From Phycisphaerales bacterium UBA7800 (GTDB taxonomy: Bacteria > Planctomycetota > Phycisphaerae > Phycisphaerales > Phycisphaeraceae), in NCBI GenBank assembly GCA_002480565.1, contig DLCK01000074.1, positions 1-15,918 of the forward strand: a stretch of 15,918 nucleotides of DNA, read 5' to 3'. A program made the position numbers and the translations under genes. The notes beneath the pieces were generated by a model. That model was not told the origin of the DNA, did no database searches, and worked only from the letters and a program-made list of their open reading frames with translations. Shown one piece after another: positions 7,469 through 14,274 of the stretch (the stretch's first letter is position 1; each line of letters opens with the position of its first letter).

Positions 7469-8491
7469 TTATGCGCCGATGATGTTGGAAAGTAATTCCA
7501 ACTCCTCGCCTGTGAATTTGGTGTTGGACAGCGCTTTGATGTTCTGTTCGATCTGCTCAGGTTTGGATGCACCGATCAGACAGCTGGTAACGCGTTTGTC
7601 ACTGAGAACCCATGAAAGCGCCATTTCCGCGAGGGTTTGGCCTCGACTGCGTGCATGGTCGTTGAGCTTGTGGAGTTTGCTGCGCAATTCGGTGGTGATG
7701 CGGTCGGGCTTGAGGAAGCTGGTGGTATCGGCTGCCCGTGAGTCCTTGGGGATTTCGCCGCCGAGGTATCGGTCGGTGAGCATGCCTTGAGCAAGGGGAC
7801 AAAAGCAGATCACACCAACGCCATTGGTCTTGGCAGTTTCGAACATGTCTTCGCGTGGTCCCTGCTGGAGCATGCTGTAGTTGACCTGGTTGATGAGCAG
7901 CGGTTGGGCTTTGATGAATTTCATCTTTTTGACACCGCGGAGCAGTTGGTTGCCGCCGTAGTTGCTGACACCTGCATAGAGGGCTTTGCCGGACTTCACT
8001 GCCTGATCCAATGCCCCCATGATTTCGTCCAATGGTGTTTTGGGGTCCCACCGGTGATGATAGAAAATGTCGACGTAATCGAGCTTCATGCGTTTGAGTG
8101 AGTCATCGAGACTTGAGAGCAGATATTTTCGACTCCCCCAATCGCCGTAGGGTCCGTCCCACATTTTGTAGCCAGCCTTGGTTGAGATGACCAGTTCATT
8201 ACGGGGCAAGTGCTTGAGGATTTTGCCAAAGCGGGACTCGGCACTTCCGGGGGGTGGGCCGTAGTTGTTGGCCAAGTCGAAGTGGGTAATCCCACGGTCA
8301 AAAGCAGTGAAACACAAACGTCGGGCGTTGTCAGCTTTGGCGGCATCCCCAAAATTATGCCAAAGTCCAAGGCTAATTGCGGGCAACATCAGGCCGGTCT
8401 TGCCACAGCGTCTAAACCAATCCTTGGCTACGCGGTCGTAGCGATCAGTCGCTGGGGTGTAGGTCACTTTGGGTGATTTTGTATTACTCAT
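7469..8491 (-). CDS. Aldo/keto reductase, YghZ (L-glyceraldehyde-3-phosphate reductase) type
   Basis: Cytoplasmic NADPH-dependent reductase of the AKR superfamily (TIM barrel). The N-terminal third closely follows Escherichia coli YghZ/Gpr: RRCGKTGLMLPAISLGLWHN, then FDLANNYGPPPGSAE and VISTKAGYKMW. The catalytic tetrad is visible as Asp72, Tyr77, Lys105 and His146 (FYHHR). The C-terminal cofactor region SCLIGASKPEQIEQN is present. The family reduces L-glyceraldehyde 3-phosphate or methylglyoxal and similar aldehydes, so detoxification of reactive carbonyls is the likely role. The start is set at ATG 8491 and not the TTG at 8518, because GGAG lies 8-9 bases before this ATG and the extra nine residues have no counterpart in the family. 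The resulting 340 residues are normal in length. It is transcribed alone: a terminator precedes it and a REP-like element follows. Confidence 0.92.
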   Translation of the reverse strand: MSNTKSPKVTYTPATDRYDRVAKDWFRRCGKTGLMLPAISLGLWHNFGDAAKADNARRLCFTAFDRGITHFDLANNYGPPPGSAESRFGKILKHLPRNELVISTKAGYKMWDGPYGDWGSRKYLLSSLDDSLKRMKLDYVDIFYHHRWDPKTPLDEIMGALDQAVKSGKALYAGVSNYGGNQLLRGVKKMKFIKAQPLLINQVNYSMLQQGPREDMFETAKTNGVGVICFCPLAQGMLTDRYLGGEIPKDSRAADTTSFLKPDRITTELRSKLHKLNDHARSRGQTLAEMALSWVLSDKRVTSCLIGASKPEQIEQNIKALSNTKFTGEELELLSNIIGA

Positions 8492-8538
8492 CTCTAAGTC
8501 TCCGGCAGGATGTGACAAATTGATTCTCCATCATAATC

Positions 8539-8572
8539 AAAAAACCCCTTCGTTTGTGAGACGAAGGGGTTT
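8539..8572 (-). terminator. Intrinsic terminator downstream of the cytoplasmic FKBP gene
   Basis: A perfect 12-bp stem, AAACCCCTTCGT / ACGAAGGGGTTT, with a 7-base loop; on the minus strand it ends in a run of six T residues. It lies about 135 bases past the stop at 8707 and just upstream of the aldo/keto reductase gene, so it separates the two transcripts. Confidence 0.85.
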
Positions 8573-8706
8573 GATGTTGGTTTTGATTGTCGTTTTAACA
8601 GTGTGAAAGTTGATGAGCTCACGGCGATATCCCGCGATTCGCTTCGTTCATCATCGGGCTTGAGATTAAGTAAACCATCTACCAAGCCTGTGAAAACTTC
8701 CGGGGG

Positions 8707-9309
8707 TTAGCGGATTTCCAGGAGTTCGACTTCGAAGAGCAGCGTGGCGCTGGGTGGAATTTCACCACGACCACGTGGGCCATAGGCAAGGTCACCGGGA
8801 ATGTAGAGTTCTGCTTTGCCACCTTCATTGAGAAGTTGGAGGCCTTCGGTCCAACCGGGGATCACGCCGTTAAGCGGAAACTCTGCGGGTTGACCACGGT
8901 CGAATGAACTGTCGAATTGCTGTCCGTCGACGAAGGTGCCTTTGTAGTGCACGACGACGGTGTCTTCTGCGGTGGGCTTGTTTCCTTCACCTTGTGCGAG
9001 GATTTTGTACTGCAGACCGGACTCGGTGGTCACGACGCCTTCTTTGTCCTTATTGGCAGCAAGGAAGTCAGCACCAATCTTCTCGTGGACAGCACCTTGT
9101 TCCTGAGCCTGCTCAGCCATCTGAGCTTCAAGTGCCTGGAACGATGCGGACATTTGATCGGGAGTGAGTTTGGGGGTGCGTTTATTCACAGCGTCTGAAA
9201 GGCCGTCGACGAGTGCATCAAAATCAAGGGTCAAACCTTGGCTGTTAAGGTTCTGTCCCATGCTGATGCCGATGCTGTATGCAGCCTGCTGGAGGTTTGT
9301 CATTTCCAT
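8707..9309 (-). CDS. FKBP-type peptidyl-prolyl cis-trans isomerase, cytoplasmic (FklB-like)
   Basis: Catalyses cis-trans isomerisation of Xaa-Pro bonds and acts as a folding helper. The frame extends up to a TTG at 9357, but ATG 9309 (MEMTNLQQAAYSIGISMG) is preferred because the preceding 16 residues are unlike the family; no clear Shine-Dalgarno is visible. That gives 200 residues: an N-terminal helical dimerisation region (about 1-85, FklB/FkpA-like, opening AAYSIGISMGQ), a linker helix, then the FKBP domain (about 95-200) with VVHYKGTFVDGQQFDSS, PLNGVIPGWTEGLQLL, DLAYGPRGRGEIPPSATL and FEVELLEI. The ligand-pocket aromatics are all present. There is no signal peptide. By hand alignment the catalytic domain is about three-quarters identical to the exported FKBP encoded immediately upstream, which marks a tandem duplication. 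Terminators lie on both sides of this gene. Confidence 0.93.
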   Translation of the reverse strand: MEMTNLQQAAYSIGISMGQNLNSQGLTLDFDALVDGLSDAVNKRTPKLTPDQMSASFQALEAQMAEQAQEQGAVHEKIGADFLAANKDKEGVVTTESGLQYKILAQGEGNKPTAEDTVVVHYKGTFVDGQQFDSSFDRGQPAEFPLNGVIPGWTEGLQLLNEGGKAELYIPGDLAYGPRGRGEIPPSATLLFEVELLEIR

Positions 9310-9414
9310 GTGATTAGGTTTTTCTTGGGTTCGAGAGTGTTTATTAAAGCGATTCAATCCATGCGAAAAGGTAGAGGATAGCGGATAAGAGCGGATTTTG
9401 AAAATCTGGCGAAT

Positions 9415-9442
9415 AAAAAACCCCGCGTAAACACGGGGTTTT
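9415..9442 (-). terminator. Intrinsic terminator downstream of the exported FKBP gene
   Basis: A 9-bp stem AAAACCCCG / CGGGGTTTT with an 8-base loop; read on the minus strand it is followed by a run of T residues. It begins about 45 bases after the stop codon at 9486 and lies before the start of the paralogous FKBP gene, so the two FKBP genes are probably separate transcription units. Confidence 0.85.
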
Positions 9443-9485
9443 CAGCAACACTGGGTGTCGCAAGAGTTGTATCTGCCAAAGTAAA

Positions 9486-10262
9486 TTACTTGACTTCAAG
9501 CAATTCGACTTCGAAGATCAGCGTTGAGCTTGGGGGAATACTTGAGCGTCCCTGTGGGCCGTATGCCAAATCGCTGGGGATCCAGAGAGTTGCCTTGCCA
9601 CCTTCTTTGAGCAGTTGCAGACCTTCGGTCCAACCGGGGATCACACCATTGAGGGGGAATTCAGCAGGTTCACCACGGTCATAGGAACTGTCGAACTGCG
9701 TGCCGTCGAGAAGTGTTCCCTTGTAGTGAACGCGAACGGTGTCGGTTGCAGCGGGGCTCTTGCCGGTGCCTTCTTTGGTGATGGTATATTGCAGGCCGGA
9801 GTCCGTGGTTTTGACGCCTTCCTTTTTGCCGTTGGCTTCGAGGAAAGTCTTGCCAGCTTCGATATTCACTTTGCCTTCAGCACTGGTTTTTTCCTGCATC
9901 TTGGCTTGAATCATTGCAAAGGCGGCCTGGAATTGTTGCTGGCTGACCTTGGGTTCCTGGTTACTGACCGAATCTTTCAAACCAATAATCAGTGCATCCA
10001 TATCCAAGTGTGCTGCAAATTCTGCAACCTGTTTACCGATGCTGAATCCAATCCCGTAAGAAGCCTGTTGCTGGCTGGTCATGGCGGGTTCAAGTGCTTT
10101 TTCTGCGACATCAACTGGATTGGTTGCTGCGGCAGGTTGGGTCGTGGCCTTTTTGGCATGATCATGACCTGCATGATCGTGACCGGTATGATCCTCTTCG
10201 CCGCAAGCGACAGTACAGGCCATACAGAGAGTAAGCATGATGGTGGACAGTTTTTTGAACAT
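9486..10262 (-). CDS. Exported FKBP-type prolyl isomerase, likely lipoprotein, with His-rich N-terminus
   Basis: Extracytoplasmic peptidyl-prolyl isomerase with an FkpA-like layout, 258 residues. ATG 10262 is chosen over the longer frame (to 10346) because AAGGA stands 7 bases upstream and the protein then opens with a classic signal: MFKK, a hydrophobic stretch, then CTVAC at residues 16-20. Cys20 is a plausible lipidation site, though the lipobox has Thr at -3. Directly after it comes the metal-ligand-like segment EDHTGHDHAGHDHAKK (23-38), then a low-complexity Ala/Thr linker, a helical dimerisation region (about 60-125) and the FKBP domain (about 150-258) with VHYKGTLLDGTQFDSSYD, GVIPGWTEGLQLL and DLAYGPQGRSSIPPSSTL. 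Pocket residues are intact. It is a tandem paralogue of the cytoplasmic FKBP downstream. The His-rich segment suggests binding of Zn, Ni or Cu, but this is inference. Confidence 0.92.
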   Translation of the reverse strand: MFKKLSTIMLTLCMACTVACGEEDHTGHDHAGHDHAKKATTQPAAATNPVDVAEKALEPAMTSQQQASYGIGFSIGKQVAEFAAHLDMDALIIGLKDSVSNQEPKVSQQQFQAAFAMIQAKMQEKTSAEGKVNIEAGKTFLEANGKKEGVKTTDSGLQYTITKEGTGKSPAATDTVRVHYKGTLLDGTQFDSSYDRGEPAEFPLNGVIPGWTEGLQLLKEGGKATLWIPSDLAYGPQGRSSIPPSSTLIFEVELLEVK

Positions 10263-10312
10263 GTTGTTCCTTTGGTTCAATAAAAGGTGATTCATATCAA
10301 GTCGATTCAATG

Positions 10313-10338
10313 GAGCACGGATGCTTTGAAGCGTGCTC
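10313..10338. repeat. Small inverted repeat between rny and the exported FKBP gene
   Basis: GAGCACG (10313-10319) and CGTGCTC (10332-10338) form a 7-bp stem with a 12-base loop. No T-run follows on either strand, so it is not an obvious terminator. It may lie in the leader of the FKBP mRNA. Confidence 0.3.
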
Positions 10339-10397
10339 ATGGGCATACACCCGAAACAGTGTCAGGATTCACTTTCCGCACTGAAGTTTTTCAATTG

Positions 10398-12011
10398 TTA
10401 CTTGGCATATTCCACGGTTCGCATTTCACGTAACACGGTCACGCGGATTTCACCGGGGAAGGTCATCTCGTCACTGACACGCTTGGCAATGTCGCGAGCG
10501 ATGTAGACGCAGTTGGCATCATCCACAGCTTGCGGATCGACGATCACACGGACTTCACGGCCGGCTTGAATGGCGTAGGCCATCTTCACGCCGTTGTGAC
10601 CGGTTGCGATCTCTTCGAGCTGTTGCAAACGACGGACATATTTCTCCAACGTTTCACGACGGGCACCTGGACGCGCACCGCTGATGGCATCCGCGGCCAT
10701 GACGATTGGCGTATACGGACTGGTTGCAGGAATGTCATTATGGTGTCCGCCGATGGCATTGAGCACTTCTTCGCGTTCGCCGAACTTCTTGCAGAAGTCC
10801 ATACCAATCTGCGGGTGTCCGCCTTCGACTTCGTGGTCCATAGCTTTACCAATGTCATGCAGGAAACCGCAACGACGAGCCAGTTCACCATCAAGACCAA
10901 GTTCATCAGCAATGACCTGACAGAGATAGGAAACTTCCATGGAGTGACGCAGAATATTCTGGCCGTAACTGGTTCGGTAATGCAGGCGTCCCATGGCTTC
11001 GGATATTTTGGGATGCAGGCCTTGGATGTTGGCTTCGATGCAGGCTTCTTTGCCGAACTTGACGATGCGTTGTCCCATTTCCTTTTGGATCTGTTCGACA
11101 ATCTCTTCAATACGCGAAGGATGAATACGCCCATCATCAAGGAGCTTGACGAGTGCTTCAGCCGCAATGGCTCGACGCACCGGATCAAAGCAGGAGACAA
11201 CCACCACGCCGGGTGTGTCATCGACAATCACGTCCACGCCGGTCGCTTTTTCAAAGGCTCGGATGTTGCGGCCTTCACGACCAATGACGCGACCCTTCAT
11301 ATCGTCAGATGGGATGGGAATCGCGTTGACGGTGGTATCAGCAGTGTGTTCCGAAGCGTAACGTTGAATCGCCTGGAGCGTGATCTTCAGTGCGTTGTCC
11401 TTGGCTTCTTCCTCAGCTCGCATGGTGGACTTCTGAATCAGCTGAGCTGCTTCATGCTGGACTTCCTGTTCGACAAGTCGTAACGACTCGCGGCGGGCCT
11501 CGTCCTCGGTCATATTGGCCATGCGTAAGGCGACCTGTTTCTGCTCTTCACGTGCCTTTTCAAGAAGCTCTTTACGCTCCACGAGAATCGAATCCAACTC
11601 TGCTTCCTTGGCAGCGACTGACTTCTCACGGCTTTTGATTTTGCCGTCCAGATCATCAAGGTATTTTTCCTTGGTGGTCAGCACATCTAGTTTGCGATCC
11701 AGATTGTCTTCACGCTTGATGAGTCGGCGTTCGGTTTCCTTCACTTCGTTGCGTGAGCCTTCGAGTTCACTTTCAAACTTTTCACGTCGCTTGGCCAACT
11801 CATTGCGAGCGTCCAATTCAATCTGCTTTTGAATGGTCTGGGCATCGGCTTTGGCGCGACTGAGTAACTCGTCAGACTGTTTCTTGGCATTGCCCAATGT
11901 CTGGGCACCCATGAACTTGGAAATAAAGATCGCTGCGACAGCACCGACCACCAATCCCCCGGCTGCAAATCCAATATGGATCGCTTCTACTGCGGCTAAT
12001 TGCATCATCAT
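10398..12011 (-). CDS. rny: Ribonuclease Y
   Basis: Membrane-anchored endoribonuclease that initiates mRNA decay and RNA processing. Domains over 537 residues: an N-terminal membrane helix (about 11-31, GFAAGGLVVGAVAAIFIS), a long charged coiled coil (about 40-215), a KH RNA-binding domain (about 225-295) with the GREG loop at 244-247, and an HD hydrolase domain with RHSMEVSYLC (His356), FLHDIGKAMDHE (His385-Asp386), GGHHND (about 421-426) and AADAISGARPGARRE (Asp441). The C-terminus RVTVLREMRTVEYAK is typical of the family. Length is close to the usual 520. Three consecutive ATG codons begin the gene (12011, 12008, 12005) and the real start among them is uncertain; an AAAGG about 11 bases upstream is rather distant. 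It is the first gene of the minus-strand series and has a long upstream region (12012-12740) containing a palindrome that may be regulatory. Confidence 0.97.
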   Translation of the reverse strand: MMMQLAAVEAIHIGFAAGGLVVGAVAAIFISKFMGAQTLGNAKKQSDELLSRAKADAQTIQKQIELDARNELAKRREKFESELEGSRNEVKETERRLIKREDNLDRKLDVLTTKEKYLDDLDGKIKSREKSVAAKEAELDSILVERKELLEKAREEQKQVALRMANMTEDEARRESLRLVEQEVQHEAAQLIQKSTMRAEEEAKDNALKITLQAIQRYASEHTADTTVNAIPIPSDDMKGRVIGREGRNIRAFEKATGVDVIVDDTPGVVVVSCFDPVRRAIAAEALVKLLDDGRIHPSRIEEIVEQIQKEMGQRIVKFGKEACIEANIQGLHPKISEAMGRLHYRTSYGQNILRHSMEVSYLCQVIADELGLDGELARRCGFLHDIGKAMDHEVEGGHPQIGMDFCKKFGEREEVLNAIGGHHNDIPATSPYTPIVMAADAISGARPGARRETLEKYVRRLQQLEEIATGHNGVKMAYAIQAGREVRVIVDPQAVDDANCVYIARDIAKRVSDEMTFPGEIRVTVLREMRTVEYAK

Positions 12012-12086
12012 AATTTTTCAGGCCTTTCCCTGGTTGCACTGACTTTCTCAAGGCCAACGACGGCACCTTGAGTCACACCCACAACC

Positions 12087-12109
12087 GGTCAAACACAGGT
12101 CAATTGACC
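12087..12109. promoter_or_regulatory. GGTCAATTGACC palindrome with an extra half-site
   Basis: A perfect 12-bp palindrome (12098-12109) preceded 11 bases earlier by another GGTCAA half-site (12087-12092). One-helical-turn spacing of repeated half-sites is typical of transcription-factor binding. It lies about 90 bases upstream of rny and about 630 bases upstream of the TPR gene, so rny would be the more likely target. No regulator is identified. Confidence 0.35.
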
Positions 12110-12323
12110 ACGGTATAACCGAAACCTGAAAAAGGATTAAGATTGATAACAGAAGATTTTACAACGACATGTGAAACATCGCTCAGTCAAATCAGACACC
12201 AGACGCAACCTGGGCGCACAGTGTCGGGATTTTGGGCGATGATGTTTAAGGTGATATTCACTGAAAACTTACATTGTCGATGCAAAAAAAGTTGGAAATC
12301 TTCTTCAATCTATCTGCGACTCA

Positions 12324-12518
12324 ATGAGACGCAGCCTTATGGGATACCCGATCCCATCAGGTAATTCGGTCAAACCTCAAGACCTTTTCATCCCACTCGT
12401 CCGACATTTTGCCAAGCTGAAATTCAATCGTTTTGAACTTCCCAATGACAAATTCCGACTCGCCGGGGACAAAGATCAAGGCATGAACCGGCTGTTAGCG
12501 TGGCCTCAAGTTGCCTAA
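12324..12518 (+). CDS. Doubtful small ORF, hypothetical
   Basis: An open frame of 64 codons (or 59 from the second ATG at 12339). Codon choice resembles the surrounding genes (many C-ending codons) and the product looks protein-like (KPQDLFIPLVRHFAKLKFNR), but no Shine-Dalgarno precedes either ATG and I recognise no family. It could be a small real gene, a decayed gene fragment or chance. It is listed only because it is the best candidate in a long gene-free stretch. Confidence 0.2.
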   Translation: MRRSLMGYPIPSGNSVKPQDLFIPLVRHFAKLKFNRFELPNDKFRLAGDKDQGMNRLLAWPQVA

Positions 12519-12740
12519 AAATAATGCAATAACTGGCAGCGAGGTCATCGAATTGCACTTATAGTAGCCAGCAGCCAGCCAGATCGTCAACACCGAAAAG
12601 ACACATTTCTCAGAGTTTCACACCTTCAGCCCCAACTCCAAAGGAGTTATCGGTCTCAAAATCTGCCTTGCAAACCCACTTGGCCACTGGAATTGACAAA
12701 CAATCTGGTAAAGTAGGCAAACACCTTTCTGGAGAATCAT

Positions 12741-13868
12741 ATGTATTTCAAATTATCCGTCTGTCTTCTTTGCCTGGGACTGCTGGCCCCATTTTCTCAA
12801 ATCACCTTGGCGCAAACCGATGGCCATGAAGGTCACAATCACCCCAAAGGTGAACCACATACCGATTCCCAGATCGACGAGCCAGAACAAAAGCCCCTGC
12901 CGCCACTCTCCAAACAGCAACTCATCGACCAAGTCCTAACCGGGCGTTCTATCCTCAAGGATCAACGACTCACCGCATTGCACACCTTTACCCAACAGGT
13001 GGAAAAAGCAGAATCTGATCTGACGGATAAAGACCAACGTCCTGTCTATGACCAACTGCTCCAAGGTCTGAATCGTAACATCCAGTTCATCACCGATAAC
13101 CAATACGTCTCCGCCTTCGCTGGCACGGAGGAGTCCTTTGCCATCGAGCCTCTCTCCGAAGCCCATAAGACCTACAAGGATGCCCTGGATAAAGCTGCTC
13201 AGGATTACGCCACCGTCGTCGCCAAGGCTCTGCGGCGTGATGACGAAGGCCATCTGGGGACATGGGTCAAAAGTGATCTGGACAATGCCATCGACACTGA
13301 ACTCATGGCACAACTCATGGACTGGTACTGGCACCACGGGCATGTCGATGTCCCGCCCGGATCGTTCGACAGCATCATCAAACTCACTTATCGCTATGTC
13401 CAACTCGAACCCACCGCAGGCACGATGTACTGCAATGCCGCCTGGCTGCTCTGGTCCCGATGGGTCAGTTGGAAACAGGATCCCGAAAAAATGCCCGTCG
13501 GCGAAAACGATGACCAGACCGCCATCAAGTTTCTCATCCAAGGCCGTAAAGCCTGCATCGACGATGCTGCCTATCACCATGAAGCTGCCATGACCGTCTG
13601 GGGCTTGGCTCGATTCCATAACCGAGACTATTTCAACTTCATCCTCGACTCTTTGCATCTGGCTGAAAAAGCAGTCAAACCCGACAACCAGTGGCTGCAC
13701 ATCCGCATCCGCCTGACCCTCGGCCATACCTATCGCCAACTCGATGATCTCGACAACGCACTAAAAGCCTATCGCACCGTCCTCGAACTGGACCCCGATC
13801 AGGAAGTTGCCAAACGCATCATCGACGAATTGGAAAACCCCAGCAAGGCATCCGAAAAACAGATTTAA
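12741..13868 (+). CDS. Exported His-rich protein with C-terminal TPR-like region, function unknown
   Basis: A 375-residue protein of no family I can name. The start is well supported: GGAG 6 bases before the ATG. Residues 1-24 form a signal peptide (MYFK, hydrophobic core CLLCLGLLAPF, likely cleavage after ITLA), so the protein acts outside the cytoplasmic membrane. Next comes a His-rich, acidic segment (about 26-52, DGHEGHNHPKGEPHTD), then a helical region rich in charged residues. The C-terminal third reads as helical repeats; the clearest is the TPR-like WLHIRIRLTLGHTYRQLDDL followed by NALKAYRTVLELDPDQEVAK (about 320-360). Other repeat-like pieces are KLTYRYVQLEPTAGTMYCNA and FLIQGRKACIDDAAYHHEAA. 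The role is likely protein-protein contact or assembly at the envelope. It stands alone on the + strand and is divergent from rny. The His-rich start resembles that of the exported FKBP in this window. Confidence 0.85.
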   Translation: MYFKLSVCLLCLGLLAPFSQITLAQTDGHEGHNHPKGEPHTDSQIDEPEQKPLPPLSKQQLIDQVLTGRSILKDQRLTALHTFTQQVEKAESDLTDKDQRPVYDQLLQGLNRNIQFITDNQYVSAFAGTEESFAIEPLSEAHKTYKDALDKAAQDYATVVAKALRRDDEGHLGTWVKSDLDNAIDTELMAQLMDWYWHHGHVDVPPGSFDSIIKLTYRYVQLEPTAGTMYCNAAWLLWSRWVSWKQDPEKMPVGENDDQTAIKFLIQGRKACIDDAAYHHEAAMTVWGLARFHNRDYFNFILDSLHLAEKAVKPDNQWLHIRIRLTLGHTYRQLDDLDNALKAYRTVLELDPDQEVAKRIIDELENPSKASEKQI

Positions 13869-13915
13869 GTATTAAACGAAAATATTAAAATTCTACATAT
13901 GAAAAAACCAATTCA

Positions 13916-14232
13916 TTTTTTACCGCCAAGACGCCAAGTTTCAAGACAAAGGCAATTTTTAGTCGCAGATTCACACAGATAGGCACAGATAGGCACAGAT
14001 AGGCACAGATATTCAAGACAAAAGATTACACGTGAATTTAATGCCTTTACCTGTGTTTATCTGTGTGAATCTGTGATTGAAAATGTCTTGAACAAGTATG
14101 TAAAAAACATGCGATGAACGAGCACATTTGTGACGGGATTGATATGACTTATTTTTAATACTCTGTATCTCTGTGATTAAAAATATCTTTGCCTTGAAAC
14201 TTGGCGTCCTTGGCGTCTTGGCGGTAAAAAAA
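13916..14232. repeat. Mosaic of nested inverted repeats between the TPR gene and the integrase
   Basis: The outer arms are TTTTTACCGCCAAGACGCCAAG and its continuation TTTCAAGACAAA (13916-13950), and the reverse complement at 14188-14232, whose arm carries one extra GACGCCAAG unit. Inside lies a second pair: CAGATTCACACAGATA (13966-13981) has an exact 16-base reverse complement at 14058-14073. Variants of CAAGACA..AATCACAGAT recur several times on both strands. The frame at 14013-14270, which would translate as FFTAKTPRTPSFK and so on, is simply the outer arm read as protein and is not a gene. Such CGCCAAG/CACAGAT repeats are familiar from intergenic regions of many environmental bacterial genomes. 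No transposase is present, so this could be a non-autonomous element or recombination-built mosaic. Confidence 0.8.
13981..14010 (+). repeat. Three exact tandem copies of AGGCACAGAT
   Basis: A 10-base unit, AGGCACAGAT, is repeated three times without change, preceded by the related TCACACAGAT. It sits in the left half of the inverted-repeat mosaic. The corresponding right half (ACCTGTGTTTATCTGTGTG, 14049 onward) lacks the expansion, so copy number probably varies by slippage. Confidence 0.9.
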
Positions 14233-14274
14233 TAGATACCTATAAAAATCAGCCTTCGCATCAATAACATACTT

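Larger units (their letters stand above)
12012..12740. other. Gene-poor divergent intergenic region between rny and the TPR-protein gene
   Basis: This stretch of about 730 bases separates two divergently transcribed genes and should hold both promoters, but I cannot place either with confidence. It contains an inverted repeat near the rny start (TCAAGG 12048-12053, CCTTGA 12066-12071), a perfect palindrome at 12098-12109, a doubtful small open frame at 12324-12518, and a compact inverted repeat AACTCC-AAA-GGAGTT at 12634-12648. No tRNA-like or riboswitch-like structure was recognised. Confidence 0.6.

Noticed and set aside
8573..8706. Imperfect hairpin CCCGCGAT...ATCATCGGG downstream of the cytoplasmic FKBP gene as a further REP copy
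   Set aside because: It lacks the ACTAAAGCC block and the stem is imperfect; no second copy was found in the window.
9615..10283. 222-codon + strand open frame antisense to the exported FKBP gene
   Set aside because: Shadow frame; the minus strand encodes a complete FKBP with signal peptide and ribosome binding site.
10530..11483. 317-codon + strand open frame antisense to rny
   Set aside because: Shadow of the rny coding sequence; RNase Y motifs in the other strand are unambiguous.
12143..12364. 73-codon + strand ORF in the rny/TPR intergenic region
   Set aside because: No ribosome binding site, atypical composition and no recognisable features.
12693..12721. TTGACA upstream of the TPR-protein gene as a promoter
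   Set aside because: No acceptable -10 box at 16-18 bases; the nearest TAAAGT is only 10 bases away.
12936..13739. 267-codon minus-strand open frame within the TPR-protein gene
   Set aside because: The + strand frame has a signal peptide, a good ribosome binding site and a TPR-like motif; the antisense frame has none.
14013..14270. 85-codon minus-strand ORF beginning MLLMRRLIFIGIYFF and containing TAKTPRTPSFK
   Set aside because: It is the translation of the inverted-repeat mosaic (the TAKTPRTP part is the CGCCAAG arm); no ribosome binding site and no family.
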